Notes: generated from the sequence alone by a model not told the origin. A stretch of 64,000 nucleotides of DNA from Niveispirillum fermenti (GCF_048066175.1 NZ_JBLTXA010000001.1:186001-250000), one strand, 5' to 3'. Positions 25,565 to 34,090 are shown, counted from the stretch's first letter. Program-made: numbers and translations.

Positions 25565-26251
25565 TCAGCCAACCACCTGCCAGGCGCCATCGGGCTGCAT
25601 GCAGGCCGTGCCATAGGCATCTTCACGCCGACCGCCGATGATCACCTGCTGCTGGAATTCCCGGCAATAGGCACCCGCGGGCGTCCGCCCCTCGCGCAGG
25701 GGCGTGACGGACCCGCCATAGCCGCCATCGGACCAGATGACGGGCTGGCCGATGGGCGCCGTGGTGGCACGTATCTGTGCTTCCTCATGCGCACGCTGCT
25801 GCGTCTCGCTGAGCGCATTCAGCGCCAGCAGCGAAATGGCTGTCAGCCCCAGGAAGGCCAGAGCGTCATTGTCGCGGCGATAATGACCATAGCCGGAATA
25901 CCAATGGCCATGCGGCCGCACCACCACGACATCATGATAGACACGGCGGCGGGCCGGCGGCACATCCCAGTGACGCACATGGTGGCCGCCACGATCGTAC
26001 CAGCCGGGCGGCGGGCCATAGTAACGGTCATATCGCGGACCGTTGCGGGGGCCCTGGTCGTAGCGGGGGCCATGATCATGGCGGGGACCGCGATCATAAC
26101 GGCCCCGGTCATACCGCTCCTGCCCGTGCTGACGGTCGCGGCCATAGCCGTTCCGATCCCGATCGCCCGGCCCCGCAACTGCCGGCGGTATCGCCACCGA
26201 CAGGGACAGCAGGGCCGCCAACGCCAGGGAACCCAGTTTGTGCAATCGCAT
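25565..26251 (-). CDS. Secreted His/Tyr/Arg-rich RcnB-like / surface-antigen-like protein
   Basis: A 228-residue exported protein. A clear signal peptide (residues 1-26, ending PPAVAGPG) is followed by a low-complexity stretch of about 60 residues made of Gly, Arg, Tyr, His, Asp and Pro, then an HWDVPPARRRVY / VVVRPHGHWY part like RcnB periplasmic proteins, a hydrophobic segment near 130-148 and a C-terminal domain GAYCREFQQQVIIGGRREDAYGTACMQPDGAWQVV. That last domain, with two cysteines, is common in alphaproteobacterial 17-kDa-surface-antigen-like proteins. Metal binding by the His-rich part is plausible. It converges with the hypothetical gene at 24992. Confidence 0.7.
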   Translation of the reverse strand: MRLHKLGSLALAALLSLSVAIPPAVAGPGDRDRNGYGRDRQHGQERYDRGRYDRGPRHDHGPRYDQGPRNGPRYDRYYGPPPGWYDRGGHHVRHWDVPPARRRVYHDVVVVRPHGHWYSGYGHYRRDNDALAFLGLTAISLLALNALSETQQRAHEEAQIRATTAPIGQPVIWSDGGYGGSVTPLREGRTPAGAYCREFQQQVIIGGRREDAYGTACMQPDGAWQVVG

Positions 26252-26440
26252 GATCGCCTCGCCTTAAAACCAGTGGCATCCCCGACAAGGGATGCGCAGA
26301 CCATCACGATCAGGGCGGGAGGGGGCGGATTTATGGCAAAGGCGCGCATGGCTGACCCTTTCAGCCACCGGATTTCCGCATGGATAGGCATGAACCAGCA
26401 ACAGGATCGCCGGGGGCCACTTTCCAGCCGGGGTCCGGCG

Positions 26441-27316
26441 TCAGGTCCAGCCGGCCCAGAGATGGGCCGTGGCAAGGCTGCGCCAGGGCGCGAAGGGCTG
26501 CATCAGGGCTGCCTGCTCCGCCGGGCCGGGACGCCGGTCCAACCCGTGGAAATTCTGCAATGCCAGGGCAAGACCGGCATCCCCCACGGGCGCGATATCG
26601 GGAAAGGCACAGGCCCGCAGCAGCACATAGGCCCGTGTCCAGGGCCCGATACCCTTGATCCCCGTCAGCGCGGCATCGGCCGATACCGCGTCGCCATCGG
26701 GCAACGCCTCATAATCCACACCGGCCCTGGCCGCATTGATCAGATAGGTGGCCTTGGCGCGGGAGAATTTCAGCCGGCCCAGCACTTCCGGGTCCAGCGC
26801 CGCAATGCCGGCCGGCGTGGGATGCGCCTTCATGCCCGATACATGGTCGATGCCGGCCAGATCGATCAGCGTGCGGCGCAACTGACCGGCGAAGCGCAGA
26901 TTGACCTGCTGCCCCACGATGGCCCAGCACAGTGCCTCGAACACGCTGGCGGTCTGCGGCAGGCGCAGCCCCGTGCCGCACCGCGACAGCAACCGGGCCA
27001 CCGCCGTATCGTCACGCCCCAGCGCCTCCAGCCCCGCAACGTCGATGGATACGCCCAGCATGCGGGCCGCCGCGGCGCGCAGGCGGGCCGCCTCCACCGT
27101 CGTCAGATCGGCGGGGTCGGCGGTCAGCACCGCACGACCTTCCCCCAGCGCGATCTCCAGGCGGATGGCGCGGCCGGCCGGGGCCAGCACCTTGGTGACG
27201 CACGCGCCCGCCACCCGTTCCGACAGCCCGTCCGGGTCACGCCCATGATAGGCCAGCACCCAATCGGCACGATATCCCGGCGGCAAGGGGATGTCGGGCA
27301 GCCAGACCGCCGCCAT
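26441..27316 (-). CDS. alkA: DNA-3-methyladenine glycosylase II (AlkA-like)
   Basis: A 291-residue HhH-GPD base-excision glycosylase removing alkylated bases. The helix-hairpin-helix is LTGIKGIGPWTRAYVLLRA (about 205-223), with the catalytic aspartate in APVGDAGLALA shortly after; the AlkA-type N-terminal domain occupies residues 1-95 and WAIVGQQVNLRFAGQLRR marks the first HhH-GPD helices. ATG 27316 is the best start, two bases after the lolD stop; a TTG at 27322 would overlap it. It is the last gene of the Lol operon. Window-mates include two TagI-type enzymes with overlapping substrates. Confidence 0.9.
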   Translation of the reverse strand: MAAVWLPDIPLPPGYRADWVLAYHGRDPDGLSERVAGACVTKVLAPAGRAIRLEIALGEGRAVLTADPADLTTVEAARLRAAAARMLGVSIDVAGLEALGRDDTAVARLLSRCGTGLRLPQTASVFEALCWAIVGQQVNLRFAGQLRRTLIDLAGIDHVSGMKAHPTPAGIAALDPEVLGRLKFSRAKATYLINAARAGVDYEALPDGDAVSADAALTGIKGIGPWTRAYVLLRACAFPDIAPVGDAGLALALQNFHGLDRRPGPAEQAALMQPFAPWRSLATAHLWAGWT

Positions 27317-27318
27317 CG

Positions 27319-27999
27319 TCAATGCTCCACCAGCACGCCGTCACGCATTTCCACCACCCGGTCCATGCGCCGGGCCAGGTCGAGATTATGGGTTGCGACC
27401 AGCGCCCCCAGACCCTGCCCGCGCACCAGATCGGCGAACAGGGCGAACACCGTCTCGGCCGTCGCCGTATCCAGATTGCCCGTCGGCTCGTCCGCGATCA
27501 GCAGCCGGGGGCGGTTGGCCAGCGCGCGGGCAATGGCCACGCGCTGCTGTTCCCCGCCCGACAATTTGGCCGGACGGTGCCCGGCACGGGCCGACAGGCC
27601 GACAAGGCCTAGCAGTTCCTGTGCCCGCGTGCCGGCCTGGGCACGGGCCGCCCCGGCCAGCATCTGCGGGATGACGACATTCTCCAGTGCCGAGAATTCC
27701 GGCAGCAGATGGTGGAACTGGTAGACGAAGCCGATCCTGTCGCGCCGGATGGCCGTGCGCTCCTTGTCGGACAGGCCGTCGGCCTTGCAGCCCGCCACCT
27801 CGATGACACCACGATCGGCATGTTCCAACAGGCCGGCAATGTGCAGCAGCGTGGACTTGCCCGCCCCGCTGGGGCCGACCAGGGCCACCATCTCCCCCGC
27901 CCGGATGGCGGCGTTGACGCCGCGCAGCACATGCAGCGGGCTTTCCACCTGGGTGAAGCTGCGATGGATATCGGTCAGGCGCAGGACGATGTCATCCAT
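27319..27999 (-). CDS. lolD: Lipoprotein-releasing system ATPase LolD
   Basis: A 226-residue ABC ATPase powering transfer of lipoproteins from the inner membrane to LolA. It has Walker A GPSGAGKST (about 41-49), the Q-loop in YQFHHLLPEFSALENV (the LolD/MacB-type sequence), signature LSGGEQQRVAIARAL, Walker B LLIADEPTGNLD and the H-loop in VATHNLDLA. It follows the LolE-like gene by three bases and precedes alkA by two, so all four genes form one operon. Confidence 0.93.
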   Translation of the reverse strand: MDDIVLRLTDIHRSFTQVESPLHVLRGVNAAIRAGEMVALVGPSGAGKSTLLHIAGLLEHADRGVIEVAGCKADGLSDKERTAIRRDRIGFVYQFHHLLPEFSALENVVIPQMLAGAARAQAGTRAQELLGLVGLSARAGHRPAKLSGGEQQRVAIARALANRPRLLIADEPTGNLDTATAETVFALFADLVRGQGLGALVATHNLDLARRMDRVVEMRDGVLVEH

Positions 28000-28002
28000 T
28001 TC

Positions 28003-29232
28003 TCACTCGTATCGCAAGGCTTCGACGGGGTCCAGGCGGGCAGCCCGCCAGGCAGGGTAGAACGTGGCCAGAAGCGACAGCGCAACCGACGCCAGACCCA
28101 CCTGGGCCACCTGCCACGGATCGGTGAAGGAAGGCAAGGAAGACAGGAAATAGATGTCCGAATTGAACGGATCGACGCCCGTGGCCGACCGGATGATCTG
28201 ACGCAGCCCTTCCATATGCCCCGACAGGAGCAGACCCAGCGCCAGCCCTGCCGCCGTGCCGGCCATCCCGATCGACGCCCCCGACATCAGGAAGATGCGC
28301 AGGATGGTGCCACGCCCGGCCCCCATGGTGCGCAGGATGGCGATTTCCCGCCCCTTGTCCTGCACCATCATGATCATGCCGGAAATGATGTTGAAGGCGG
28401 CGACGACGACGATCATGCCCAGGATCAGGGTCACGACATTGCGTTGCGTCTCGATAAAGCCGAAGAAGGCACCGTTCACCTGCGCCCAGTCGCGGACATA
28501 GAGGCTGCCCGGCAATTGCCGGGCAATGTCGCCCAGCTTGGACCGGGCCAGCGTGGGGTCGGCCAGCGTGACCTCTATGGTGGAGACAGTGTCGTAGAGG
28601 TCATAGAAGGACTGGGCCGTCGGCAGGTCCATCAGCACCAGGGTGGCATCGAATTCCGAGACGCCCAGCGCCACGATACCCGCAACCGTGAAGGCGCGCG
28701 AACGCGGCGAACCGCCCTGCCCCTCGATATTGGGGGACAGGATGGTAACGCGGTCGCCCAGGGCGATCCCTGCCCGTTCGGCCATGCGGGCGCCGATGGC
28801 GATGCCGTCGCCCGACGCCAGTGAACCTTCCACCAGCGCATCGGCAAAGGCCGGGCGGGCCGCCATGTCCGATGCGCGCAAGGCCTTCACCAGCACCCCC
28901 CCGGCAAAGTCGCGGAAGGACAGCAGCCCCTGTGCATCCACGGTGGGCATGACCGACACGACGCCCGGCACCTGCTTCACCCCGTCCAGCAGCATGTCCG
29001 TGACGGGGAAGGTGCCACTGCCATCCATGGCCACGACATGGCCCTGGAAACCCAGCACGCGGGCCAGCAGGTCGCGCTGAAACCCGTTGAAGACCGACAG
29101 CGAGATGATCAGCGTCGCCACACCCAGCGCAATTCCCAGAAAGGAAAAGCCGGCAATGACGGAAATGAAGCCTTCCTGGCGCCGGGCACGCAGGTAACGG
29201 AAGGCGATCCAGCGTTCGACGATGCCGAACAT
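28003..29232 (-). CDS. LolC/LolE-family lipoprotein-releasing permease, second copy (LolE-like)
   Basis: A 409-residue inner-membrane permease with one N-terminal helix (about 20-45, IAGFSFLGIALGVATLIISL), a large periplasmic domain and three C-terminal helices ending in AWRAARLDPVEALRYE. It is clearly paralogous to the gene at 29246 (shared RYLRARRQEG and ALGVATLII). The periplasmic loop before AFTVAGIVAL reads SPNIEGQGGSPRSR and lacks a TP-x-G hook-like segment, as in E. coli LolE. ATG 29232 is preceded by GAGGGG and aligns with the paralogue start; upstream in-frame ATG 29253 overlaps the previous gene. Confidence 0.88.
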   Translation of the reverse strand: MFGIVERWIAFRYLRARRQEGFISVIAGFSFLGIALGVATLIISLSVFNGFQRDLLARVLGFQGHVVAMDGSGTFPVTDMLLDGVKQVPGVVSVMPTVDAQGLLSFRDFAGGVLVKALRASDMAARPAFADALVEGSLASGDGIAIGARMAERAGIALGDRVTILSPNIEGQGGSPRSRAFTVAGIVALGVSEFDATLVLMDLPTAQSFYDLYDTVSTIEVTLADPTLARSKLGDIARQLPGSLYVRDWAQVNGAFFGFIETQRNVVTLILGMIVVVAAFNIISGMIMMVQDKGREIAILRTMGAGRGTILRIFLMSGASIGMAGTAAGLALGLLLSGHMEGLRQIIRSATGVDPFNSDIYFLSSLPSFTDPWQVAQVGLASVALSLLATFYPAWRAARLDPVEALRYE

Positions 29233-29245
29233 GCGGGCTTTCCCC

Positions 29246-30484
29246 TCAGCCATGGCGCAGCGCCTCCACCGGGTCCATCGACGCCGCGCGGCGGGCGGGA
29301 TACAGCGTCGCGCCGACCGACAGGAACAGGCCCAGGCTGACAACCAATGTCACCTCCCCCCAATCGATGATGGCCGGCAGCGTGGTCAGGAACAGCAGCA
29401 TCTGCGAGCCGCCAATGCCGGGCACCTGGCCCAGCGCATGGCCGATGGCCTGGACATTGACCGTCAGCAGCAGCCCGACCCCGAAGCCCAGCAGCGTGCC
29501 GACGGCACCGATGGACGCGCCAGCCAGAAGGAAGATGCGGGAAATGCTGGCCCGCTCCGCCCCCATGGTGCGCAGGATGGCGATGCTGGCGGCCTTGCCG
29601 CGCACCAGCATGACCATGGAGGAAACGATATTGAAGCTGGCCACCAGTATGATCAGCGTCAGCACGATGAACATGGCCACCCGTTCCACGCCCAGCGCCG
29701 TCACCAGCCCCTGATTGGACTGCCGCCAGTCCGTGATCTTGAAGCCAGGGCCGGCCGCCTGTTCCAAGGTTCGGCGCATGCGGTCCACATCCATCGGGTC
29801 CAGCACGAACACGTCGATGGCGCTGATGCCCTCACCCGTGCGGAAAAAGGCCTGCGCGCTTTCCAGCGGCATGAACAGCAGGCTGCCATCCTGTTCGGGC
29901 ATGCGCAGGTCCACCACCCCGTCCACGGGGAATTCCTTCTTGCGCAGCATGGTGCCGAAGGGGGTGGGCGTGCCCTTGGGGCTGATCAGCGTGACACCGC
30001 TGCCCGGCGCCACGCCCAGCGCGCGTGACAGGCCATAGCCCAGCACGGCCCCGTCCTCCCCCATGTCCAGCGTGCCGCGTACCAGGCTGCGGCCGACGAC
30101 GGGCCTGTCCATCAGGTCGTCCGCGGAAAGGCCGCGCACCTTGACACCCACGGCGCGGCCATCGACCGTGGCCAGCGCCTGGCCTTCCACCACCGGCATC
30201 GTGCGCAGCACACCCGGCGCGGCGCGCAGCCGGTCCAGCAGCGGGCCGTAATCGTTGAGCACGCCGCTTTCGGCCGTGATGCCGGCATGGGCGCCCACGC
30301 CCTGGATGCGGGCCACCATCTCCGCCCGGAAGCCGTTCATCACCGACATGACGATGATCAGCGTCGCCACACCCAGCGCCACCCCGATGAAGGAGAAGCC
30401 GGCGATGACGGACACCGTCCCTTCCTGCCGCCGCGCCCGCAGGTAACGGAAGGCGACCATGCGCTCAAAGGGGCTGAAGATCAT
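29246..30484 (-). CDS. LolC/LolE-family lipoprotein-releasing permease, first copy (LolC-like)
   Basis: A 412-residue permease of the lipoprotein exporter: N-terminal helix near 20-45 (IAGFSFIGVALGVATLIIVM), periplasmic domain, three C-terminal helices and the closing RRAASMDPVEALRHG. The loop SPKGTPTPFGTMLRKKEF resembles the E. coli LolC hook that docks LolA, unlike its downstream neighbour. Most alphaproteobacteria encode a single LolF at this place, so two diverged genes is unusual. ATG 30484 was chosen; a GTG precedes it at 30487. It is the first gene of the operon running to alkA. Confidence 0.88.
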   Translation of the reverse strand: MIFSPFERMVAFRYLRARRQEGTVSVIAGFSFIGVALGVATLIIVMSVMNGFRAEMVARIQGVGAHAGITAESGVLNDYGPLLDRLRAAPGVLRTMPVVEGQALATVDGRAVGVKVRGLSADDLMDRPVVGRSLVRGTLDMGEDGAVLGYGLSRALGVAPGSGVTLISPKGTPTPFGTMLRKKEFPVDGVVDLRMPEQDGSLLFMPLESAQAFFRTGEGISAIDVFVLDPMDVDRMRRTLEQAAGPGFKITDWRQSNQGLVTALGVERVAMFIVLTLIILVASFNIVSSMVMLVRGKAASIAILRTMGAERASISRIFLLAGASIGAVGTLLGFGVGLLLTVNVQAIGHALGQVPGIGGSQMLLFLTTLPAIIDWGEVTLVVSLGLFLSVGATLYPARRAASMDPVEALRHG

Positions 30485-30649
30485 CACATCTCGGGCGAAC
30501 AGGAAACGACGCAGGGGTTTAGCCTTGCTTATAGGCGGAAATGGGGCGGCGGCGGAAGGGTGGTCCGCGGCCTTTTCATGGCGGGGCCCCTCACAACCCC
30601 AGTCATAAAACAGGATGAACGCCGTCGCGATGAAAGCCGCTTGACGGCG

Positions 30650-30667
30650 TTAGGTCGATTGACCTAA
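30650..30667. promoter_or_regulatory. Palindromic operator upstream of tetR-like gene
   Basis: TTAGGTC-GATT-GACCTAA is an inverted repeat with 7-base arms. A second, imperfect copy of the half-sites follows at about 30677-30697 (AGGTCAA and TTGAACCT). It lies 36 bases before the TetR-family gene and in the divergent space with the Lol operon, as expected for an autoregulated TetR repressor. Confidence 0.65.
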
Positions 30668-30702
30668 TTTTCATCCAGGTCAATCGCCTTGAACCTAATC
30701 CC

Positions 30703-31275
30703 ATGCCGCCCACCCGCACCCAGATCGTGGAAGCCGCCGACGCGCTGTTCTATCAGCGCGGGTTCGACCACACGTCCCTGGCCGACATCGCGCAGGCCGT
30801 GGGGATCGCGCGGGGCAACCTGACCTACCATTTCAAGGCGAAGGACGAGATTCTGGCCGCCGTCATCGACCGGCGTCTGGCGGCCACACAGGCCATGCTG
30901 GACGGGTGGGAGGCCGCGGGGGACGGGCCGGCGGCGCGGATCACCGGCTTCATCCATATATTGATCACCAATCAGGCGAAGATCATGGCCCATGGCTGTC
31001 CCGTCGGCACCCTGTCGAACGAGCTTGCCAAGCTGGATCACGCCGCCTTGCCCGACGCGGCCCGCATCTTCACCCTGTTCCGCACCTGGCTGGCACGGCA
31101 GTTCACCCTCATGGGCCATGGGGAACGCGCGGACGAACTGGCGCTGCACCTGCTGGGCCGCAGCCAGGGGGTGGCGACGCTGGCCACCGCCTTCAGGGAT
31201 GAAACCTTCGTCCGGCGGGAAGTGGCGGCGATGCGCGACTGGCTGGCAGCGCTTGCGACACCGACAAATCAATAA
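30703..31275 (+). CDS. TetR/AcrR-family transcriptional regulator
   Basis: A 190-residue repressor. The DNA-binding domain is residues 1-50 (QIVEAADALFYQRGFDHTSL, then IAQAVGIARGNLTYHFKAKDEIL); the ligand domain has the MAHGCPVGTLSNELAKLD motif typical of a TetR sub-group that often senses reactive or alkylating compounds. A palindromic operator lies just upstream. It is followed by yciI-like and tagI-like genes with 12 and 11 base gaps, forming a three-gene operon that it presumably controls. The DNA-glycosylase partner hints at a link with base damage. Confidence 0.9.
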   Translation: MPPTRTQIVEAADALFYQRGFDHTSLADIAQAVGIARGNLTYHFKAKDEILAAVIDRRLAATQAMLDGWEAAGDGPAARITGFIHILITNQAKIMAHGCPVGTLSNELAKLDHAALPDAARIFTLFRTWLARQFTLMGHGERADELALHLLGRSQGVATLATAFRDETFVRREVAAMRDWLAALATPTNQ

Positions 31276-31287
31276 GGGGGGAACCAC

Positions 31288-31578
31288 ATGTTCATCATCT
31301 TCCTGCGCTTCACCGGGGACAAGGCGCGTGCGCCGCAATTCATGGAGGCGCACAATGCCTGGCTGCGGCAGGGCTTCGACGATGGCGTCTTCCTGCTGGC
31401 CGGCGGGCTGGAAGCCGGCCGGGGCGGGGCCATCCTGGCCCATGGCACCGATGCCCCCGCCATAATGGCCCGTGTTGCCACCGATCCCTTCGTGATCGAA
31501 GGGATCGTCAGCCCCGACATCCAGGCCATCACCCCCGGTCGCGTCGACGACCGGTTGAGCTTCCTGCGTGCCGCCTGA
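31288..31578 (+). CDS. YciI-family protein
   Basis: A 96-residue single-domain YCII protein (dimeric ferredoxin-like fold). Typical features are MFIIFLRFTGDKARAPQFMEAHNAWL at the N-terminus with a conserved histidine (H22), GVFLLAGGLEAGRGGAIL in the middle and the DPFVIEGIVS strand. Some relatives are hydrolases or dehydrochlorinase-like, most are unassigned. It is the middle gene of the TetR-YciI-TagI operon; a second, more distant YCII-type gene is at 46513. Confidence 0.85.
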   Translation: MFIIFLRFTGDKARAPQFMEAHNAWLRQGFDDGVFLLAGGLEAGRGGAILAHGTDAPAIMARVATDPFVIEGIVSPDIQAITPGRVDDRLSFLRAA

Positions 31579-31589
31579 CGGGTGCCGCC

Positions 31590-32195
31590 ATGGACAAGAC
31601 CCTGCCCGGCCCGGATGGCCGCCCCCGCTGCCGCTGGTGTGCGTCGGCGCCGGAATTTCCGCATTATCATGATACCGAATGGGGCTTCCCCGTCGCCGAC
31701 GACCGGCGGCTGTTCGAGAAATTGTGCCTGGAGGGGTTTCAATCCGGCCTGTCCTGGCGCACCATCCTGGCCAAGCGGGAGAATTTCCGCGTGGCCTTCC
31801 ATGGATTTGATATCGATGCCGTTGCGGCCTTCGGCCCTGGCGATGTCGAACGGCTTCTGGCCGATGCCGGCATCGTCCGCCATCGCGGCAAGATCGAGGC
31901 TGCCATCAACAATGCAAGGCGGGCGCAGGAACTGATCGCCGCAGAAGGGTCGCTGGCTGCGTATTTCTGGCGCCATGAGCCGCCGCCGGGGGAACACGGG
32001 CGCCCCCAATCGGCCTCCACTTCTGCCACATCGGTGAAACTGTCCAAGGATCTGCTGAAACGCGGCTGGAAATTCGTCGGCCCCACGACACTCTTCGCCT
32101 TCATGCAGGCGATGGGCCTGATCAACGACCATGCCGAGGGCTGTGTGATCCGGGAGGAGGCGGCGAAGGCACGGGAAGGGTTCAGGCGCACGTAA
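31590..32195 (+). CDS. tag: DNA-3-methyladenine glycosylase I (TagI type), copy 1
   Basis: A 201-residue TagI/Tag glycosylase that excises 3-methyladenine. RCRWC...YHDTEWGFPV at residues 13-34 and ND-H-AEG-C near 178-185 supply the Cys/His zinc-snap ligands; FEKLCLEGFQSGLSWRTIL and KRENFRVAF match the substrate pocket, and TSATSVKLSKDLLKRGWKFVGPTT the DNA-binding part. It ends the TetR operon and is followed by a candidate terminator at 32311. A second TagI at 39435 is only moderately similar, so the two are not a recent duplication. Confidence 0.93.
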   Translation: MDKTLPGPDGRPRCRWCASAPEFPHYHDTEWGFPVADDRRLFEKLCLEGFQSGLSWRTILAKRENFRVAFHGFDIDAVAAFGPGDVERLLADAGIVRHRGKIEAAINNARRAQELIAAEGSLAAYFWRHEPPPGEHGRPQSASTSATSVKLSKDLLKRGWKFVGPTTLFAFMQAMGLINDHAEGCVIREEAAKAREGFRRT

Positions 32196-32310
32196 TGTAC
32201 CGCGCCCCTCGGAAGATCCCGATAGAGACCTCATATTTTCCTTTATTTTCAGATACTTAAACAAGAGATTTCGGGGATTCCCTGGTTGTTTGGGTATACC
32301 AGCGGCCCAG

Positions 32311-32335
32311 AACCTTGACCGATGGTCAAGGTTTT
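32311..32335 (+). terminator. Inverted repeat with T-run downstream of tagI operon
   Basis: AACCTTGACC (32311-32320) pairs with GGTCAAGGTT (32324-32333) around GAT, and the right arm runs into TTTTC. Placed about 115 bases after the tagI stop it could end that operon. The same 21-base core ACCTTGA-N7-TCAAGGT also has MerR/CueR-operator geometry, but no MerR gene or properly spaced promoter is near. Confidence 0.5.
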
Positions 32336-32442
32336 CGGCACCTCAAGCGCCGGCGCCCACATGCCAACGGCTCGGGCACGCGCCACGTGGCGCGCGGCGG
32401 CAGTCGCCGCGGGTACGAAGGGCCAAATATTTCGACCGTCCG

Positions 32443-32473
32443 TATAAAAGGGGCGGCCCCATGAGCCGCCCCT
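32443..32473 (-). terminator. Intrinsic terminator of proS
   Basis: On the minus strand AGGGGCGGC (from 32473) pairs with GCCGCCCCT (to 32449) around a 7-base loop, followed by TTTTATA. It lies about 150 bases beyond the proS stop, so palindromic repeat copy 1 is within the proS transcript 3' UTR. Confidence 0.75.
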
Positions 32474-32493
32474 CCCCTCATCCAAACAAATGA

Positions 32494-32623
32494 CGCAAGT
32501 TGGTCCGGCGGCGACTGCCACAGCACCGCTCGTGCGGCGTCGCCCGCGCCAACGAATGTTGGCGCCGGCAATTGAGGGCGGTGACCAGCACCAATAGGTG
32601 CTGGTCACCGCAAAATAGTATTA
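32494..32623 (-). repeat. Modular palindromic repeat, copy 1 (proS 3' UTR)
   Basis: On the minus strand it starts at the proS stop codon (TAATACTATTTT, 32623-32612), then a 15-base-arm palindrome (GCGGTGACCAGCACC, loop, 32578-32611), then a central module with GCGCCAAC-GAAT-GTTGGCGC (about 32547-32566) shared with copy 3, and a 24-base block at 32494-32517 that is identical to one in copy 4. Part of a four-copy family in this window. Confidence 0.85.
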
Positions 32624-33925
32624 TGCCGTCACCTTGGCCAGTGCCTCTTCCAGAGGCAGTTCCAGTTTCTCGCCCGATGCACGGCGTTTCAGTTCCACCG
32701 TACCGGCCTTCAGGCCGCGGGGGCCGATGGTGATCTGCCAGGGAATGCCGATCAGGTCCATGTCGGCGAACTTGGCGCCCGGCCGCTCGCTGCGGTCATC
32801 ATAGATCACCTCCACCCCTGCGGCCTGCAGGCGGGCATAGAGATCGTCGCAGGTGGTGCGGCAGGCCGCGTCATCGGCCTTCAGATTAATCAGCGCCACC
32901 TTGAACGGCGCCACCTGATCCGGCCAGATGATGCCGGCATCATCATGGCTGGCCTCGATCAATGCCGCCACCACGCGCGACACGCCGATGCCGTAGGACC
33001 CCATCTCCACCGTCACCGGCTGCCCGTCGGGTCCGGTCACGACCGCGCCCATGGGGGCGGAGTATTTGGTGCCGAAATAGAAGATGTGCCCCACCTCGAT
33101 CCCGCGCGCGGTGACCAGATCGGCCGGCGCCTTTTCCGCGTCGTGCATTTCCTCCGTCGCGGCATAGATGCTGGTATATTTGGCGAAGAAATCCTTCAGG
33201 TCGCCATTGGCATCCGGATTGTCGGCCAGAACGTCCATGTCCAGCCAGGCCTTGTCACAGAACACCTGGCTTTCGCCGGTATCGGCCAGAATGATGAACT
33301 CATGGCTCAGATCGCCGCCGATCGGGCCGGTGTCGGCGCGCATCGGGATGGCCTTGATGCCCATGCGGGCGAAGGTGCGCAGATAGGCCAGGAACATCCG
33401 GCGGTAGGACAGCCGGGCCCCTTCGGCATCCAGATCGAAGGAATAATTATCCTTCATCAGGAATTCACGGCCGCGCATGATGCCGAAACGGGGCCGGACC
33501 TCGTCCCGGAACTTCCACTGGATATGGTAGAGGTTCTTGGGCAGGTCCTTGTAGGACTTCACGAAGGTCTTGAAGATGTCGGTGATCATCTCCTCGTTCG
33601 TGGGGCCGAACAGCATCTCGCGGTCATGGCGGTCGGTGATGCGCAGCATCTCCTTGCCGTAGGCCTCATACCGGCCCGACTGCTTCCACAGGTCGGCCGA
33701 CTGGATGGTCGGCATCAGCAGTTCCTGGGCGCCGGCCCGGTCCTGTTCCTCCCGCACGATCTGCGACACCTTCTGCAGGACCTTCCAGCCCAGCGGCAGC
33801 CAGGCATAGATACCGGCCGATGTCTGGCGGATCATGCCGGCCCGCAGCATCAGGCGATGGCTGACGATCTGCGCCTCCGACGGGGTTTCCTTGAGGGTGG
33901 GCAGGAAGTAGGTGGACATGCGCAT
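32621..33925 (-). CDS. proS: Prolyl-tRNA synthetase (short bacterial type)
   Basis: A 434-residue class II aminoacyl-tRNA synthetase charging tRNA-Pro. Motif 1 and 2 regions are seen in LPTLKETPSEAQIVSHRLMLRAGMIRQ, FGPTNEEMITDIF and WKFRDEVRPRFGIMRGREFLMKD; motif 3 is MGSYGIGVSRVV. The C-terminal anticodon-binding domain ends LEEALAKVTA. It lacks the inserted editing domain, as usual for the alphaproteobacterial form of about 440 residues. Its TAA stop is the first triplet of a palindromic repeat. In many relatives proS is followed directly by the Lol genes; here a plus-strand island separates them. Confidence 0.97.
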   Translation of the reverse strand: MRMSTYFLPTLKETPSEAQIVSHRLMLRAGMIRQTSAGIYAWLPLGWKVLQKVSQIVREEQDRAGAQELLMPTIQSADLWKQSGRYEAYGKEMLRITDRHDREMLFGPTNEEMITDIFKTFVKSYKDLPKNLYHIQWKFRDEVRPRFGIMRGREFLMKDNYSFDLDAEGARLSYRRMFLAYLRTFARMGIKAIPMRADTGPIGGDLSHEFIILADTGESQVFCDKAWLDMDVLADNPDANGDLKDFFAKYTSIYAATEEMHDAEKAPADLVTARGIEVGHIFYFGTKYSAPMGAVVTGPDGQPVTVEMGSYGIGVSRVVAALIEASHDDAGIIWPDQVAPFKVALINLKADDAACRTTCDDLYARLQAAGVEVIYDDRSERPGAKFADMDLIGIPWQITIGPRGLKAGTVELKRRASGEKLELPLEEALAKVTA

Positions 33926-34090
33926 GGGAGGAAAACTCGCAAATCAGGAGAAATGACGATCGTGCCGGACTTTATGGGCTGACGCGGCCGGCGGCAAGGT
34001 GGGAGAATGGTTGACCGGCGTGCGCCACGCCGGAACCGGAAAGGCCGCCACCGCGTTGCCGTCCGGACGCCGGTTCCCCAGAGGCCCCCC

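Larger units (their letters stand above)
32196..32620. other. Non-coding interval between tagI and proS
   Basis: No convincing gene. From left to right it holds an AT-rich stretch (32230-32265), a 10-base-arm inverted repeat (32311-32333), a 16-base perfect palindrome CGCGCCACGTGGCGCG (32379-32394), the proS terminator hairpin (32443-32473) and copy 1 of the modular palindromic repeat (32494-32623). The genes on both sides converge. Confidence 0.8.

Noticed and set aside
32225..32260. Similarity between AT-rich runs at about 32230 and 39010 as a shared mobile end
   Set aside because: Only a TTTATTTTCA-type core is shared, too short and low in complexity to support homology.
32379..32394. Perfect 16-base palindrome CGCGCCACGTGGCGCG as an E-box-like operator
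   Set aside because: It lies between convergent genes, with no promoter near; GC-rich chance palindromes are expected in such DNA.
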